A stretch of DNA of 64,000 nt from Pedobacter kyonggii. GTDB lineage: Bacteria; Bacteroidota; Bacteroidia; Sphingobacteriales; Sphingobacteriaceae. The translations under genes were made by a program, and so were the position numbers. The notes below the pieces were generated by a model. The model was not told the DNA's origin. It saw nothing but the letters and a program-made list of their open reading frames with translations, and ran no database searches. The DNA lies in assembly GCF_004310665.1 (NCBI RefSeq), contig NZ_SIXF01000008.1:1-64000 (forward strand), in the 5' to 3' direction. Below, piece by piece: positions 45,013 through 54,818 of this stretch (its first letter is position 1; each line of letters begins with the position of its first letter).

Positions 45013-45984
45013 ATGGAACAGGAATTATTACTACAAGAAAACAAAGATAGATTTGTGCTTTTGCCGATTAAGTATCCGGCAATTTGGGAAATGTATAAAA
45101 AGACCGAAGCTAGTTTTTGGACTGCAGAAGAGATTGATCTTTCTGACGACCAGAAGCACTGGGACAATTTAAACGATGGCGAAAGACATTTCATTTCGCA
45201 CATCCTTGCTTTCTTTTCTGCTAGTGATGGTATTGTGAACGAAAATCTTGCGGTAAACTTCATGAGTGAGGTTCAATTGCCAGAAGCACGTTGTTTTTAT
45301 GGTTTCCAGATTATGATGGAAAACATCCATGCCGAAACCTACGCCCTGTTAATCGATACTTATATTAAAGATCCTGAAGAAAAAGACCGTTTGTTCCATG
45401 CTATTGATACCGTACCCGCGGTGAAGAGAAAAGCAGAATGGGCTTTACGCTGGATCGAAAACGGAACTTTTGCCGAGCGTTTAGTGGCATTTGCTGCGGT
45501 TGAAGGTATTTTCTTCAGTGGAAGTTTCTGCTCTATTTTCTGGTTAAAGAAACGTGGTTTAATGCCGGGATTGACTTTCAGTAACGAGCTGATCTCGAGA
45601 GACGAAGGTTCACATTGCGAATTTGCTTGTTTACTTTACAGCATGTTGAGCAATAAATTAAGCGAAGAACAAGTTCATGGCATTATTAGTGATGCCGTAG
45701 AAATTGAAAAAGAATTTATTACCGATGCATTACCGGTTGCCTTGATTGGTATGAATGCAAAATTAATGAGTCAATATATTGAGTTTGTGGCCGATAGATG
45801 GTTACAGGAACTGGGTTACAAAAAAATCTACAATGCAACCAATCCATTCGATTTTATGGAAATGATTTCATTGCAGGGTAAAACCAACTTCTTCGAGAAA
45901 CGTGTTGGTGATTATCAAAAAAGTGGTGTATTAACCTCCGCTGATAACAACAAACAGGCGTTTTCTTTAGACGAGGACTTTTAA
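45013..45984 (+). CDS. nrdB: Ribonucleoside-diphosphate reductase, beta subunit
   Basis: A 323-residue class I ribonucleotide reductase small subunit, which houses the diiron-tyrosyl radical needed by NrdA. The radical/metal segment [15 protein letters not shown] gives ligand E103, ligand H106 and the radical tyrosine Y110, equivalent to E115-H118-Y122 of the E. coli protein; this supports a tyrosyl-radical (Ia) enzyme rather than the Tyr-less class Ic. The second metal half-site is DEGSHCEFA (Glu and His). It lies before nrdA with a 143-bp gap containing a formulaic CTTGATACTTGATACTC repeat. Confidence 0.95.
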   Translation: MEQELLLQENKDRFVLLPIKYPAIWEMYKKTEASFWTAEEIDLSDDQKHWDNLNDGERHFISHILAFFSASDGIVNENLAVNFMSEVQLPEARCFYGFQIMMENIHAETYALLIDTYIKDPEEKDRLFHAIDTVPAVKRKAEWALRWIENGTFAERLVAFAAVEGIFFSGSFCSIFWLKKRGLMPGLTFSNELISRDEGSHCEFACLLYSMLSNKLSEEQVHGIISDAVEIEKEFITDALPVALIGMNAKLMSQYIEFVADRWLQELGYKKIYNATNPFDFMEMISLQGKTNFFEKRVGDYQKSGVLTSADNNKQAFSLDEDF

Positions 45985-46127
45985 GTTAGAAGATGGAAGG
46001 TTTAATCTTGCTACTCGCTACTTAAATCTTGATACCGATTAAATAAATAACAAAAAATACAAAGTGATGATTAGGTCTTGATACTTGATACTCACGACTT
46101 AATAATAAAACTTAAATCTCATAAAAT

Positions 46128-48512
46128 ATGTTCGTACTAAAAAGAGATGGCCGCAAAGAAGCGGTACAATTTGACAAAATCACAGCCCGCATTCAAAAGC
46201 TGTGCTATAGTTTAAATTCAGATCTGGTAGATCCAATCGATGTTGCCAAAAAGGTTATCGAAGGTTTATACGATGGTGTAACAACATCTGAGTTGGATAA
46301 CCTTGCTGCAGAAACCGCTGCCTCGTTAACAACCAAACACCCTGACTACGCTTTGTTGGCATCTCGTATTGCGGTTTCCAACCTACATAAAAACACCACT
46401 AAATCATTCTCGGGTACGATGAAAATGTTGTACGAATATTTCGACCCGAAAGCGCAGAAAGATGCTCCTCTTATTGCTGATGATGTTTATGAGATTATAG
46501 AAAAAAACAAGGATATTTTAGATAGTTCTATCATTTACGACCGCGATTTCGGTTTCGATTATTTCGGTTTTAAAACTTTAGAAAAATCTTACCTTTTAAA
46601 AGTTAACGGTCAGATTGTAGAGCGCCCTCAACATTTGTTTATGCGTGTTTCTGTTGGTATCCACAAAGAAGATATCGATAGCGCAATCAAAACGTATAAC
46701 TTAATGAGTGAGCGTTGGTTTACACATGCTACACCAACTTTGTTCAACGCAGCTACACCAAAACCTCAAATGTCGTCATGTTTCTTGTTAACCATGCAGG
46801 ATGATAGTATCGAAGGTATTTACGATACATTAAAGCAAACGGCTAAAATTTCGCAAAGTGCAGGTGGTATTGGTTTAAGCATCCACAATATTCGTGCAAC
46901 TGGTTCGTATATTGGTGGTACAAACGGTACAAGTAACGGTATTATTCCAATGTTACGTGTATTTAACGATACTGCACGTTACGTAGATCAGGGTGGAGGT
47001 AAACGTAAAGGTGCTTTCGCAATCTATTTAGAACCTTGGCATGCAGATGTTTTCGAATTCTTAGATCTTCGTAAAAACCATGGTAAAGAAGAAATGCGTG
47101 CGCGCGATTTGTTCTATGCCCTTTGGATTAACGATTTGTTTATGCAACGTGTTAAAGATAATGGCGATTGGACATTATTCTGTCCGCACGAAGCACCAGG
47201 TTTGGCAGATTGTTTCGGCAAGGAATTCGAAGAATTATACGCTAAATACGAAGCAGAAGGTCGTGGCCGTAAAACCATTAAAGCACAAGAACTTTGGTTT
47301 GCCATTTTAGATTCGCAAATTGAAACCGGTACACCATATATGTTGTTTAAAGATGCAGCGAACAGCAAATCTAACCAACAGAACTTAGGTACCATTAAGA
47401 GCTCTAACTTGTGTACCGAAATTATCGAATATACATCTAAAGATGAAGTTGCGGTTTGTAACTTAGCTTCATTGGCATTGCCTCGTTTCGTTATCAATGG
47501 TGCTTTCGATCACCAAAAATTATACGATGTAACCTATCAGGCTACTTTAAACCTGAACAAAATCATCGATCATAACTATTATCCGGTACCAGAAGCCGAA
47601 AACTCAAACATGCGCCATCGTCCCGTTGGTTTAGGTGTACAAGGTTTGGCTGATGCCTTTATCTTATTGCGTTTACCTTTCGAAAGTGATGAGGCTAAAC
47701 GTTTAAATAAAGATATTTTCGAGACAATTTATTTCGCTTCGATGACGGCATCGCACGATTTGGCTGTAAAAAATGGTCCTTACCAAACCTTTAAAGGTTC
47801 GCCATTATCAAAAGGCAAGTTCCAGTTCGATTTATGGAATGTTACACCAGATAGCGGTCGTTGGGATTGGAATGCATTGCGCAAAAAAGTAGTTAAAGAT
47901 GGTGTGTACAACTCATTATTGGTTGCACCAATGCCAACTGCATCTACGTCTCAGATTTTAGGTAACAACGAATGTTTCGAGCCATATACTTCTAACATTT
48001 ACACCCGTCGGGTATTAAGTGGAGAGTTTGTAGTGGTAAACAAACACTTATTGAAAGATTTAGTAGCATTGGGTTTATGGAACAACGATATGAAAAATCA
48101 GATCATATTGGCTAACGGTTCAATCCAGGCGATTGATTCAATTCCAGATTATATTAAAGAATTGTACAAAACCGTTTGGGAGATCAAGATGCGTAATATC
48201 ATCGATATGGCTGCCGATCGTGGTGCATATATCTGCCAATCGCAATCATTAAACCTGTTCGTAAACGCACCAAATACATCAAAATTAACTTCAATGCACT
48301 TCTATGCATGGGAGAAAGGTTTAAAAACCGGTATGTATTACTTGCGTACACAAGCAGCTTCTCAAGCAGTTAAATTTACTGTAGAGAACCAGGGTGGTAA
48401 AGCCATTGAAGCGGTTATCCCAGCTGAAATGACACAAGATCAGGTTGCAGAAGAAATCGTTGACGGACCAGTTTGTTCAATGGAAGAAGGCTGTATCAGC
48501 TGCTCAGGTTAA
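46128..48512 (+). CDS. nrdA: Ribonucleoside-diphosphate reductase, alpha subunit
   Basis: A 794-residue class I large subunit that reduces ribonucleotides to deoxyribonucleotides. An N-terminal ATP-cone (about 1-90, [17 protein letters not shown]) provides allosteric activity control. The catalytic cysteine in [12 protein letters not shown] (about 216), the N427-C429-E431 triad in NLCTEI and C444 in VAVCNLASL form the active site. The radical-transfer tyrosines lie in MYYLRTQAA. The C-terminal CISC pair can re-reduce the active site through thioredoxin. The stop codon TAA is itself the first three bases of a CCCCTAAATCCCC-type repeat. Confidence 0.96.
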   Translation: MFVLKRDGRKEAVQFDKITARIQKLCYSLNSDLVDPIDVAKKVIEGLYDGVTTSELDNLAAETAASLTTKHPDYALLASRIAVSNLHKNTTKSFSGTMKMLYEYFDPKAQKDAPLIADDVYEIIEKNKDILDSSIIYDRDFGFDYFGFKTLEKSYLLKVNGQIVERPQHLFMRVSVGIHKEDIDSAIKTYNLMSERWFTHATPTLFNAATPKPQMSSCFLLTMQDDSIEGIYDTLKQTAKISQSAGGIGLSIHNIRATGSYIGGTNGTSNGIIPMLRVFNDTARYVDQGGGKRKGAFAIYLEPWHADVFEFLDLRKNHGKEEMRARDLFYALWINDLFMQRVKDNGDWTLFCPHEAPGLADCFGKEFEELYAKYEAEGRGRKTIKAQELWFAILDSQIETGTPYMLFKDAANSKSNQQNLGTIKSSNLCTEIIEYTSKDEVAVCNLASLALPRFVINGAFDHQKLYDVTYQATLNLNKIIDHNYYPVPEAENSNMRHRPVGLGVQGLADAFILLRLPFESDEAKRLNKDIFETIYFASMTASHDLAVKNGPYQTFKGSPLSKGKFQFDLWNVTPDSGRWDWNALRKKVVKDGVYNSLLVAPMPTASTSQILGNNECFEPYTSNIYTRRVLSGEFVVVNKHLLKDLVALGLWNNDMKNQIILANGSIQAIDSIPDYIKELYKTVWEIKMRNIIDMAADRGAYICQSQSLNLFVNAPNTSKLTSMHFYAWEKGLKTGMYYLRTQAASQAVKFTVENQGGKAIEAVIPAEMTQDQVAEEIVDGPVCSMEEGCISCSG

Positions 48513-48537
48513 CCCCTAAATCCCCTAAAGGGGACTT
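48510..48537 (+). repeat. CCCCTAAAT element fused to the nrdA stop codon
   Basis: CCCCTAAATCCCCTAAAGG starts two bases into the TAA stop of nrdA and contains an inverted CCCCTAAAGGGG (CCCCTTTAGGGG on the other strand). Other copies in the window are at 53954-53980 and 59943-59968. Confidence 0.7.
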
Positions 48538-48558
48538 TTAAGAATCTAATAATATCGT

Positions 48559-48593
48559 AAGGTTTTGGGCAAACGCTCAAAACCTTATTTTTT
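48559..48593 (+). terminator. Terminator after nrdA
   Basis: AAGGTTTTGGGC and GCTCAAAACCTT form a 12-bp stem (one G-T) over a 4-base AAAC loop, followed by ATTTTTTG. Confidence 0.92.
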
Positions 48594-48687
48594 GTTTATA
48601 CTTTTGTGTTGGTTCAGTAGTTTATTAGCCATTGGTACATTAGTTTCTAAAGCGCCAAATACAAGTGAACTAATGACCGGTGAACAA

Positions 48688-48912
48688 ATGAACAATACCT
48701 TAAAACATAGCGCCAAACACGAAATCATTCCTTGCGAGCGATGTAATAGTGCCATTGAGTGCAAGGCAAATTCATATACCAAATGCCAGTGCAGCGTGGT
48801 GCAACTTAGTATAAACGAAGTACAATACATCTCCGAACTATACGATGGCTGCCTCTGCGCCAAATGCCTGTTTGAGTTGCAGCAAGAGTATCGTGAAGAA
48901 ATAGGCATTTAA
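48688..48912 (+). CDS. Cysteine-rich CWC family protein
   Basis: A small protein of about 74 residues. I place the start at the ATG at 48688 (another in-frame ATG is at 48673). A longer frame from a TTG at 48565 is rejected because it begins inside the nrdA terminator and codes for a spurious hydrophobic stretch. The core is CERCNSAIECKANSYTKCQC...CLCAKCLFELQQ, a Cys pattern (C-x2-C, C-x6-8-C-x-C, C-x-C-x2-C) that fits the cysteine-rich CWC family, which probably binds zinc. Function is unknown. Confidence 0.78.
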   Translation: MNNTLKHSAKHEIIPCERCNSAIECKANSYTKCQCSVVQLSINEVQYISELYDGCLCAKCLFELQQEYREEIGI

Positions 48913-49456
48913 TCTTTGTGTTTTCGTGCCTTTGTGGTCGAAATAGTTTGAAAAGCAGGTTCCTATACTTTTAGCTTGGTTTCGGTCCCGCTTTTCCTTC
49001 TGCCGATTGGAAGGAATCGGCATTCGTGCAATCGGGTTTAGTTAACATGGGTTCTGCTCTTTTCTGGAAACGCTTCATTCATGCTCATCTTTATTCTTTT
49101 GCAATCCAACTGGCCAAACAGTGTATCCATTTTTGGTCAATTGTATAGGTCTAAAAAAGGACATAATTTTTCTATTAATTGTAATTTATACAATTATAAT
49201 TTCTATAGTCATTAATTAAAACCTAAATGGTTAGTTTTTGGCCTTTATAAGCGTTCAATTAAGGTATTCTTCAAAATATCATCTGTAGTTGATATTCTCC
49301 TCTCAACCGATCCTGAGTCATCTTTTAGGCCTTAAAATCAACAAAAAATAGTTTGAAAATAAGTGTTAAAAATGGTAACAAAGCACGCCATTTGATAACT
49401 ATATCGTGCTTGATAAATGGTTTATCAGGTTAAAAAAATAGAAAATATAAAAGATT
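48913..49456. other. Spacer with dispersed element, then AT-rich region
   Basis: No gene seen. After a formulaic CTTTGTGTTTTCGTGCCTTTG string comes a dispersed element (48950-49041). The remainder is AT-rich, with an AATTGTATA/TATACAATT inverted pair near 49139-49192, and presumably includes the promoter of the SPFH gene. Confidence 0.55.
48950..49041 (+). repeat. Dispersed element copy
   Basis: GAAAAGCAGGT at the start, TTTCGGTCCCGCTTTTCC in the core, a GCCGATTGGAAGGAATCGGC hairpin, then CAATCGGGTTTAG. Same order of blocks as at 8545, 8847 and 61477. Confidence 0.65.
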
Positions 49457-51424
49457 ATGGAAGCGCTCATTTCTAATTACTGGTGGGTTTTAGTGGCACT
49501 GTTGTGCGTGGTTTTATACAAATACATTTTACGTTTCTTATTCGGGATGGTCATTGTGCCCGAAGATAGGATCGGTTTAATTACCAAAAAATTCGTGCTC
49601 TTCGGTTCCGATCGCGAGTTGCCCGATGGCCGCATCATCGCAGTTAAAGGCGAGGCCGGTTTTCAGGGAAAAACACTGGCCCCGGGGTTATATTTCGGGA
49701 TGTGGTTCTGGCAGTACAGTGTAACGATGGAACAATTCACTATCATTCCTGAAGGAAAAATCGGACTGATTATGGCCAAAGATGGTTCGGAAATCCCAAC
49801 TGGAAATATCCTCGGACAAAAAGTAGAATCTGATAATTTTCAGGATGCGGTGAAATTTCTCGAAAATGGTGGTCAGCGAGGTCGGCAAACATCTTACATT
49901 ACCTCGGGTTCTTATCGTATCAATACGATGCTGTTTCAAGTTTCTGTTACGGATATGATCCGCATTCAGGAAAGTATGGTGGGAATTGTAACCACTTTGG
50001 ATGGTTTACCGATTGAGGCCAATCAGATTGCCGGTAAATTGGTTGATGGACACAACAATTTCCAGGATTTCGATGCCTTTATAAAACAAGGTGGTAACCG
50101 TGGTTTGCAGCCCCAGGTAATTTTAGCGGGATCTTACAATCTTAATCCATGGGCAATCCAATTGGAAGAAATCCCGATGACCGAAATTGCGATCGGTTAC
50201 GTTGGTGTTGTAATCTCATTTATTGGTACGGACGGAAATGACTTAACCGGTGCAGACTTTAAACATGGTAATATTGTTGGCAAAGGCTCAAAAGGCGTTT
50301 GGTTAGAACCACTCGGTCCTGGTAAATATCCGATTAACAAATATATTATGAAAGTAGAGCTGGTACCAACAACCAATTTGGTCTTAAACTGGGCATCGGC
50401 ACGTAGTGAGGCGCATAATCTGGATAAAAATCTATCAACCATTACCGTACGTTCTAAAGATGGCTTCCCATTTAATTTAGATGTTGCGCAGATTATCCAC
50501 GTGCCAACTACAGAAGCTCCTAAAGTAATTGCACGTTTTGGGAATATGGTGAATCTGGTTTCGCAGGTTTTAGAGCCCACAATTGGTAACTATTTCCGTA
50601 ACTCAGCACAGGGAAGTGATGTGATTGCTTTCTTAAGTACCCGTAAAGAGCGTCAGGAATCGGCTAAAGAACATATCCGTAAAGTGCTTGATGAATATAA
50701 CGTAAATGCAGTAGATACGTTAATTGGTGATATTGTTCCGCCAGAATCGTTAATGAAAACTTTAACCGACCGTAAAATTGCAGAAGAGCAAAAAGTTACT
50801 TACGAAACCCAGAAACAAGCACAGGAAACACGCCAGGGAATGGAAAAAGAAACTGCGATTGCAGATATGCAGAAAGATATTGTGAAGGCACAACAAAGTG
50901 TAGAGATTGCCGAACGTACCGCAAGTGCAACCGTAAAAAAATCGGAAGGTGATGCGGCTGGTGTAAAACTGGCAGTGGGAGCAGAGGCTGAGGCCACTAA
51001 AATGAGGGCGCATGCCGAAGCAGAAGCAACCAAAGCAAGAGCGCAGGCTGATTCGGAAGCGATTAAGTTAAGGGCATCGGCAGAGGCTGAACAGATTTCG
51101 TTAACCGGTAGTGCCGAAGCGGGTAAAATCTTAGCAGTAGGTAAATCAACCGCCGAAGCTTACGAACTTGCAGTGAAAGCTTTGGGTGGTGAAAACTTTA
51201 CCCGTTACAAAATTACCGAAGAATTATCAAAAGGTAATGTGAAGCTGATCCCTGATGTACTGATTGGTGGTAGTGGAGGTAACCACGGCGGTTCAGCAAT
51301 GGATGGTCTGCTGGGATTGAAGTTGATGGAACTGATGGACCCAGCACAACGCAAAGAAGTGGTAGCCGTTGCAGAAATTGTAGAAACAAAAGCAAAACCT
51401 AAAAAGGATAATATAAACCCTTAA
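49457..51424 (+). CDS. SPFH/Band 7 (flotillin-like) membrane protein with N-terminal repeats
   Basis: A 655-residue membrane-anchored SPFH protein. The N-terminal hydrophobic helix is at about 9-30. Four similar segments follow (about 36-89, 98-162, 172-236 and 246-300), with shared patterns such as IGLIMAKDGSEIP / VGIVTTLDGLPIE and FQDAVKFLENGGQRG / FQDFDAFIKQGGNRG. The SPFH domain spans about 325-480. A long Ala/Glu/Lys coiled coil (about 480-590) has AEAEATK-type repeats, as in flotillins. Such proteins organise membrane microdomains. The N-terminal repeats are a visible extension; their function is unknown. Confidence 0.88.
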   Translation: MEALISNYWWVLVALLCVVLYKYILRFLFGMVIVPEDRIGLITKKFVLFGSDRELPDGRIIAVKGEAGFQGKTLAPGLYFGMWFWQYSVTMEQFTIIPEGKIGLIMAKDGSEIPTGNILGQKVESDNFQDAVKFLENGGQRGRQTSYITSGSYRINTMLFQVSVTDMIRIQESMVGIVTTLDGLPIEANQIAGKLVDGHNNFQDFDAFIKQGGNRGLQPQVILAGSYNLNPWAIQLEEIPMTEIAIGYVGVVISFIGTDGNDLTGADFKHGNIVGKGSKGVWLEPLGPGKYPINKYIMKVELVPTTNLVLNWASARSEAHNLDKNLSTITVRSKDGFPFNLDVAQIIHVPTTEAPKVIARFGNMVNLVSQVLEPTIGNYFRNSAQGSDVIAFLSTRKERQESAKEHIRKVLDEYNVNAVDTLIGDIVPPESLMKTLTDRKIAEEQKVTYETQKQAQETRQGMEKETAIADMQKDIVKAQQSVEIAERTASATVKKSEGDAAGVKLAVGAEAEATKMRAHAEAEATKARAQADSEAIKLRASAEAEQISLTGSAEAGKILAVGKSTAEAYELAVKALGGENFTRYKITEELSKGNVKLIPDVLIGGSGGNHGGSAMDGLLGLKLMELMDPAQRKEVVAVAEIVETKAKPKKDNINP

Positions 51425-51445
51425 TTTTGTTTTAAAGTAAAATGG

Positions 51446-51473
51446 AAAGCCTCGATGAGAATCGGGGCTTTTT
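51446..51473 (+). terminator. Terminator after the SPFH gene
   Basis: AAAGCCTCGAT and ATCGGGGCTTT pair (one G-T) over a GAGA tetraloop, followed by TTTT. Confidence 0.9.
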
Positions 51474-51538
51474 CATTATTAGCTAATGATTTAGGGCGTT
51501 GGGTGGGTTGACGTTAATAGTTGTAAAAACCATGCCAT

Positions 51539-51610
51539 CTAAACGGGATAGGAATGGCAGCCTCCGATTTTTTATCGGAGCTATAATGGATAGCCCGACT
51601 GACAGCCGTT
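51539..51610 (-). repeat. Dispersed element copy, hairpin subtype
   Basis: TCTAAACGGGATAGGAATGG is followed by GCAGCCTCCGATTTTTTATC and GGAGC, a strong hairpin, then TAGCCCGACTGACAGCC. The plus-strand order equals the reverse complement of the copy at 41888-41948 and is parallel to 41740-41829. Confidence 0.65.
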
Positions 51611-51686
51611 TGAAATGTTGCCTTTGATTTCCTAAAAACCGAAAAACAATTACACAATTATGCCGTTCTACTTTTAAACAAAATAG

Positions 51687-51694
51687 TAACTTTG
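51687..51694 (+). promoter_or_regulatory. Probable -7 box of aguB
   Basis: TAACTTTG fits the TAnnTTTG consensus. The expected -33 TTTG is weak here. The ATG is 104 bases downstream. Confidence 0.4.
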
Positions 51695-51798
51695 CAGCCT
51701 AATTTTGGATGAATGAATTTTTGGATGAGTGAATATGCAAAGCGCAAATTAAAACATTCAATCATTCGCTAATTTGTTAATTCAATCATTTTTAAAAC

Positions 51799-52674
51799 AT
51801 GAAGAAAGTAAAAGTTGGCTTGGTACAAATGAGTTGTACTAAAGATAAACAAGAGAATTTAGATAAAGCGATTGTTAAAGTGAGGGAAGCAGCTGCAAAA
51901 GGTGCACAGATTGTGTGTTTACAAGAGCTTTTTACTTCTTTGTATTTCTGCGATGTTGAAGATTACGATAATTTCGATTTGGCAGAAGCAATTCCAGGCC
52001 CTTCTACCGATGCCTTACAAGTGGTAGCTAAAGAATTGGGCGTGGTAATTATCGCTTCTTTGTTTGAGAAACGTGCTGAAGGTTTGTACCACAACACAAC
52101 AGCTGTTTTAGATGCTGATGGTTCATATTTAGGTAAATACCGCAAAATGCATATTCCTGATGATCCAGCTTTCTACGAAAAATTCTACTTCACCCCAGGC
52201 GATTTGGGCTACAAAGTTTTCCAGACCAAGTTTGCTAAAATCGGTATTCTGATCTGCTGGGATCAATGGTATCCGGAAGCTTCGCGCATCACGGCATTAA
52301 TGGGGGCAGATATCATGTTTTATCCAACTGCAATTGGCTGGGCTACCGATCAGGATGAAGAAACCAATCAAGATCAATACAATGCTTGGCAAACCATCCA
52401 ACGTTCACATGCGGTTGCAAATGGTGTGCCTGTAGTGAGTGTAAACCGAGTGGGTTTTGAGCAAGATGGTGCCATGAAATTCTGGGGTGGAAGTTTCGCC
52501 ACGAATGCGCAAGGCAAAATACTTTATTTAGGTTCTCACGATCAGGAAGAAACCGAGGTAGTTGAGCTGGATTTGTCAGAATCTGATTTCTTCCGTAAGC
52601 ATTGGCCTTTTTTAAGAGACAGGAGAATTGATTCTTACCAACCGATTACGAAAAGATACATTGACGGGGATTAA
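51799..52674 (+). CDS. aguB: N-carbamoylputrescine amidase
   Basis: A 291-residue nitrilase-superfamily amidase that turns N-carbamoylputrescine into putrescine, CO2 and ammonia. The Glu-Lys-Cys triad is E43 (CLQELF), K116 (YRKMHIPD) and C153 (LICWDQWYPEA). WYPEASRI and the family-specific TPGDLGYKVF and QRSHAVANGVPVVSVNRVG support the AguB branch over other nitrilases. The adjacent downstream agmatine deiminase gene supplies its substrate, which strongly supports the function. Confidence 0.95.
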   Translation: MKKVKVGLVQMSCTKDKQENLDKAIVKVREAAAKGAQIVCLQELFTSLYFCDVEDYDNFDLAEAIPGPSTDALQVVAKELGVVIIASLFEKRAEGLYHNTTAVLDADGSYLGKYRKMHIPDDPAFYEKFYFTPGDLGYKVFQTKFAKIGILICWDQWYPEASRITALMGADIMFYPTAIGWATDQDEETNQDQYNAWQTIQRSHAVANGVPVVSVNRVGFEQDGAMKFWGGSFATNAQGKILYLGSHDQEETEVVELDLSESDFFRKHWPFLRDRRIDSYQPITKRYIDGD

Positions 52675-52772
52675 GCTGAAAGGTTAAAGACCAAAGCTTA
52701 AAGCGAAAACCCATAAATAAAAATCCATGGTTTGTGTCCTCACGGACCATTCATTTTATAAATTAAAATCAG

Positions 52773-53849
52773 ATGTCAAATTTCCCTCCAAGAAAAGATT
52801 TAAATATCAATCAATTCGATTATTCACCGAAGAAGCAAGGTTATGCTTTCCCTGCCGAATGGGCTAAACATGAGGCAACCTGGCTAAGCTGGCCACATAA
52901 AGAGGAGAGCTGGCCTGGGAAAATTGAGACTATTTACGAACCATATTGCCAGTTTATCAAAGCTGTTGCCGAAGGCGAAAAAGTACGTATCAATGTTAAG
53001 GATGAAGAAATGAAAGCTTTTGCTGTTTCTGAATTAACAAAAGTAGAAGCTGATTTAAGTCAGGTTGAATTTTATTTCAATGAAACCAACGATGCCTGGT
53101 GCCGCGATCATGGTCCTGCATTTTTATTAAAAGGAAATGAAAAGGCTGTTGTAGATTGGGGATACAATGCCTGGGGTGGAAAATACCCTCCTTTTGATCT
53201 GGATGATGTGGTTCCGACAAAAATTGCCAAACATTTCGATTTACCTTTATTTACACCAGATATTGTGATGGAAGGAGGTTCTGTAGAATTTAACGGCGCA
53301 GGTACGGTTTTAACCACCACAGCTTGTTTGTTGAACGAAAACCGTAATCCGCATTTAACCAAAGAGCAGATCGAAAAATATTTGCTTGAATATTATGGTC
53401 AAGATCAGGTATTATGGTTGGGAGATGGTATTGTTGGCGACGATACAGACGGCCACATTGATGATATTACGCGTTTTGTAAACGAGGATACGGTTTTAAC
53501 TGTTGTAGAAAGCAATCCGCTGGATGAAAATTACGTGCTGTTACAAGAGAATCTAGAGGCCTTAAAAGCCATGAAGCTGAAAGATGGTAGAGCATTGAAT
53601 ATTGTTCAATTGCCTATGCCATCGCCGGTTATTTATGAAGATACCCGTTTACCAGCGTCTTATGCAAATTTTTACATTGCTAACGCGGCTGTAATTGTTC
53701 CGGTTTTTGATGATGTAAACGACCAGAAAGCTTTAGCTATTATTCAAGGTTGTTTCCCAGATAGAAAGGTTATTGGTATAAATTCGGTTGATATTATATG
53801 GGGATTGGGAAGCTTTCATTGTTTGAGCCAGCAGGAACCAGCGATTTAA
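52773..53849 (+). CDS. aguA: Agmatine deiminase
   Basis: A 358-residue agmatine deiminase of the peptidylarginine-deiminase-like (PPAD) fold, converting agmatine to N-carbamoylputrescine and ammonia. ATWLSWPHKEESWPGK (about 35-50) opens the family, NDAWCRDHGPAFLL (about 107-120) supplies the substrate Asp, and VMEGGSVEFNGAGTVLTT and GDDTDGHIDDITRFV follow. The catalytic cysteine is C350 in GLGSFHCLSQQEPA. It follows aguB by 98 bp. Together they form the arginine-decarboxylase-dependent putrescine route. Confidence 0.95.
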   Translation: MSNFPPRKDLNINQFDYSPKKQGYAFPAEWAKHEATWLSWPHKEESWPGKIETIYEPYCQFIKAVAEGEKVRINVKDEEMKAFAVSELTKVEADLSQVEFYFNETNDAWCRDHGPAFLLKGNEKAVVDWGYNAWGGKYPPFDLDDVVPTKIAKHFDLPLFTPDIVMEGGSVEFNGAGTVLTTTACLLNENRNPHLTKEQIEKYLLEYYGQDQVLWLGDGIVGDDTDGHIDDITRFVNEDTVLTVVESNPLDENYVLLQENLEALKAMKLKDGRALNIVQLPMPSPVIYEDTRLPASYANFYIANAAVIVPVFDDVNDQKALAIIQGCFPDRKVIGINSVDIIWGLGSFHCLSQQEPAI

Positions 53850-53953
53850 GTTTGGAGTTTTCAGTCCTTAACAACGCAACAATTAAACATTTTAACAATA
53901 TCTCGATAGAGTTGCTAACTTTACCACAATTAAATTTTTATAAATTATATAAG

Positions 53954-53980
53954 AGTCCCCTTTAGGGGATTTAAGGGTTA
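53954..53980 (-). repeat. CCCCTAAAT element fused to the fabG start codon
   Basis: The plus strand reads TCCCCTTTAGGGGATTTAAG and then GGTT-ATG, so the last base of the element is the A of the fabG ATG. Read on the minus strand it is the same TAACCCTTAAATCCCC-type unit as at nrdA and eno. Confidence 0.7.
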
Positions 53981-54723
53981 TGAAATTATTAGAAGGAAAA
54001 ACAGCATTAATTACAGGCGCATCTAAAGGAATCGGTCGTAAAATAGCTGAAAAATTTGCCGAGCAGGGCGCTAATGTAGCTTTTACATATTTATCATCAG
54101 TAGAAAAAGGTGAAGCTTTAGAGCAAGAATTGCAAAGCTTTGGAACAAAAGTTAAAGGTTATCGTTCTGATGCATCTAAATTTGCTGAAGCTGAGCAATT
54201 GATCAATGATATCGTAGCTGAGTTTGGTACTATTGATATCGTAGTAAATAACGCTGGAATTACCAAGGATGGTTTATTGATGCGTATGAGCGAAGAGAAC
54301 TGGGATGATGTTATCAACATCAACTTAAAATCGATCTTCAATGTAACCAAAGCCGCTTCAAAAGTGATGATGAAAGCCCGTAAAGGTGTTTTTATCAATA
54401 TGGGTTCTATTGTGGGTACTACAGGTAATGCCGGACAAGCAAATTATGCTGCATCTAAAGCTGGCATCATCGGTTTTACCAAATCAATCGCTAAAGAATT
54501 AGGTTCGAGAAATATCCGTGCCAACGTAGTTGCACCGGGCTTTATCCGTACCGAAATGACAGATATTCTTGATCCAAAAGTTGTTGAAGGATGGGAAAAA
54601 GATATTCCATTAAAACGCGCCGGAGAAACTGAAGATATTGCAAATGTTTGCGTATTCCTAGCCTCAGATATGAGTGCTTACGTAACTGGCCAAACTTTAT
54701 CTGTTTGCGGCGGGATGCTGTAG
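53980..54723 (+). CDS. fabG: 3-oxoacyl-[acyl-carrier-protein] reductase
   Basis: A 247-residue short-chain dehydrogenase matching FabG, which reduces 3-oxoacyl-ACP with NADPH in fatty-acid synthesis. The TGASKGIGRKIAEKF cofactor motif is at residues 11-25, NNAG at about 89-92, GSIVGTTGNAGQANYAASKAG gives the catalytic Ser and Tyr-x3-Lys, and RANVVAPGFIRTEM follows. It is a single gene here, without acpP or fabF next to it; other SDR roles are possible but motifs and length fit FabG closely. Confidence 0.93.
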   Translation: MKLLEGKTALITGASKGIGRKIAEKFAEQGANVAFTYLSSVEKGEALEQELQSFGTKVKGYRSDASKFAEAEQLINDIVAEFGTIDIVVNNAGITKDGLLMRMSEENWDDVININLKSIFNVTKAASKVMMKARKGVFINMGSIVGTTGNAGQANYAASKAGIIGFTKSIAKELGSRNIRANVVAPGFIRTEMTDILDPKVVEGWEKDIPLKRAGETEDIANVCVFLASDMSAYVTGQTLSVCGGML

Positions 54724-54784
54724 GGAAGGTAGAAGGTATGAAGGTTTGGGGGTAAAGTGTTTCTTCCAAAGCCTTAGAAATATT

Positions 54785-54815
54785 AAGAAGTCAAGTTTTT
54801 AAAACTTGACTTCTT
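54785..54815. terminator. Bidirectional terminator between fabG and the L,D-transpeptidase gene
   Basis: AAGAAGTCAAGTTTT and AAAACTTGACTTCTT are exact reverse complements over 15 bp around a single central base, with T-rich ends on both strands. Confidence 0.9.
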
Positions 54816-54818
54816 TTG

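Larger units (their letters stand above)
51425..51798. other. Spacer with terminator, dispersed element and aguB promoter
   Basis: No gene seen. It holds the SPFH terminator, a hairpin-subtype dispersed element (51539-51610), a TAACTTTG box at 51687-51694, and direct GAATGAATTTTTGGATGAGTGAAT-type short repeats near 51709. Confidence 0.55.

Noticed and set aside
48565-48687. N-terminal extension of the CWC protein from a TTG
   Set aside because: The TTG lies inside the nrdA terminator stem, and the added residues are a hydrophobic stretch not typical of the family.
52725-52750. Hammerhead-ribozyme-like string (GTCCGTGAGGAC on the minus strand)
   Set aside because: The hammerhead core CTGANGA is missing and the following bases are ACAAACC, not CGAAAC. 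It is more likely a short hairpin repeat.
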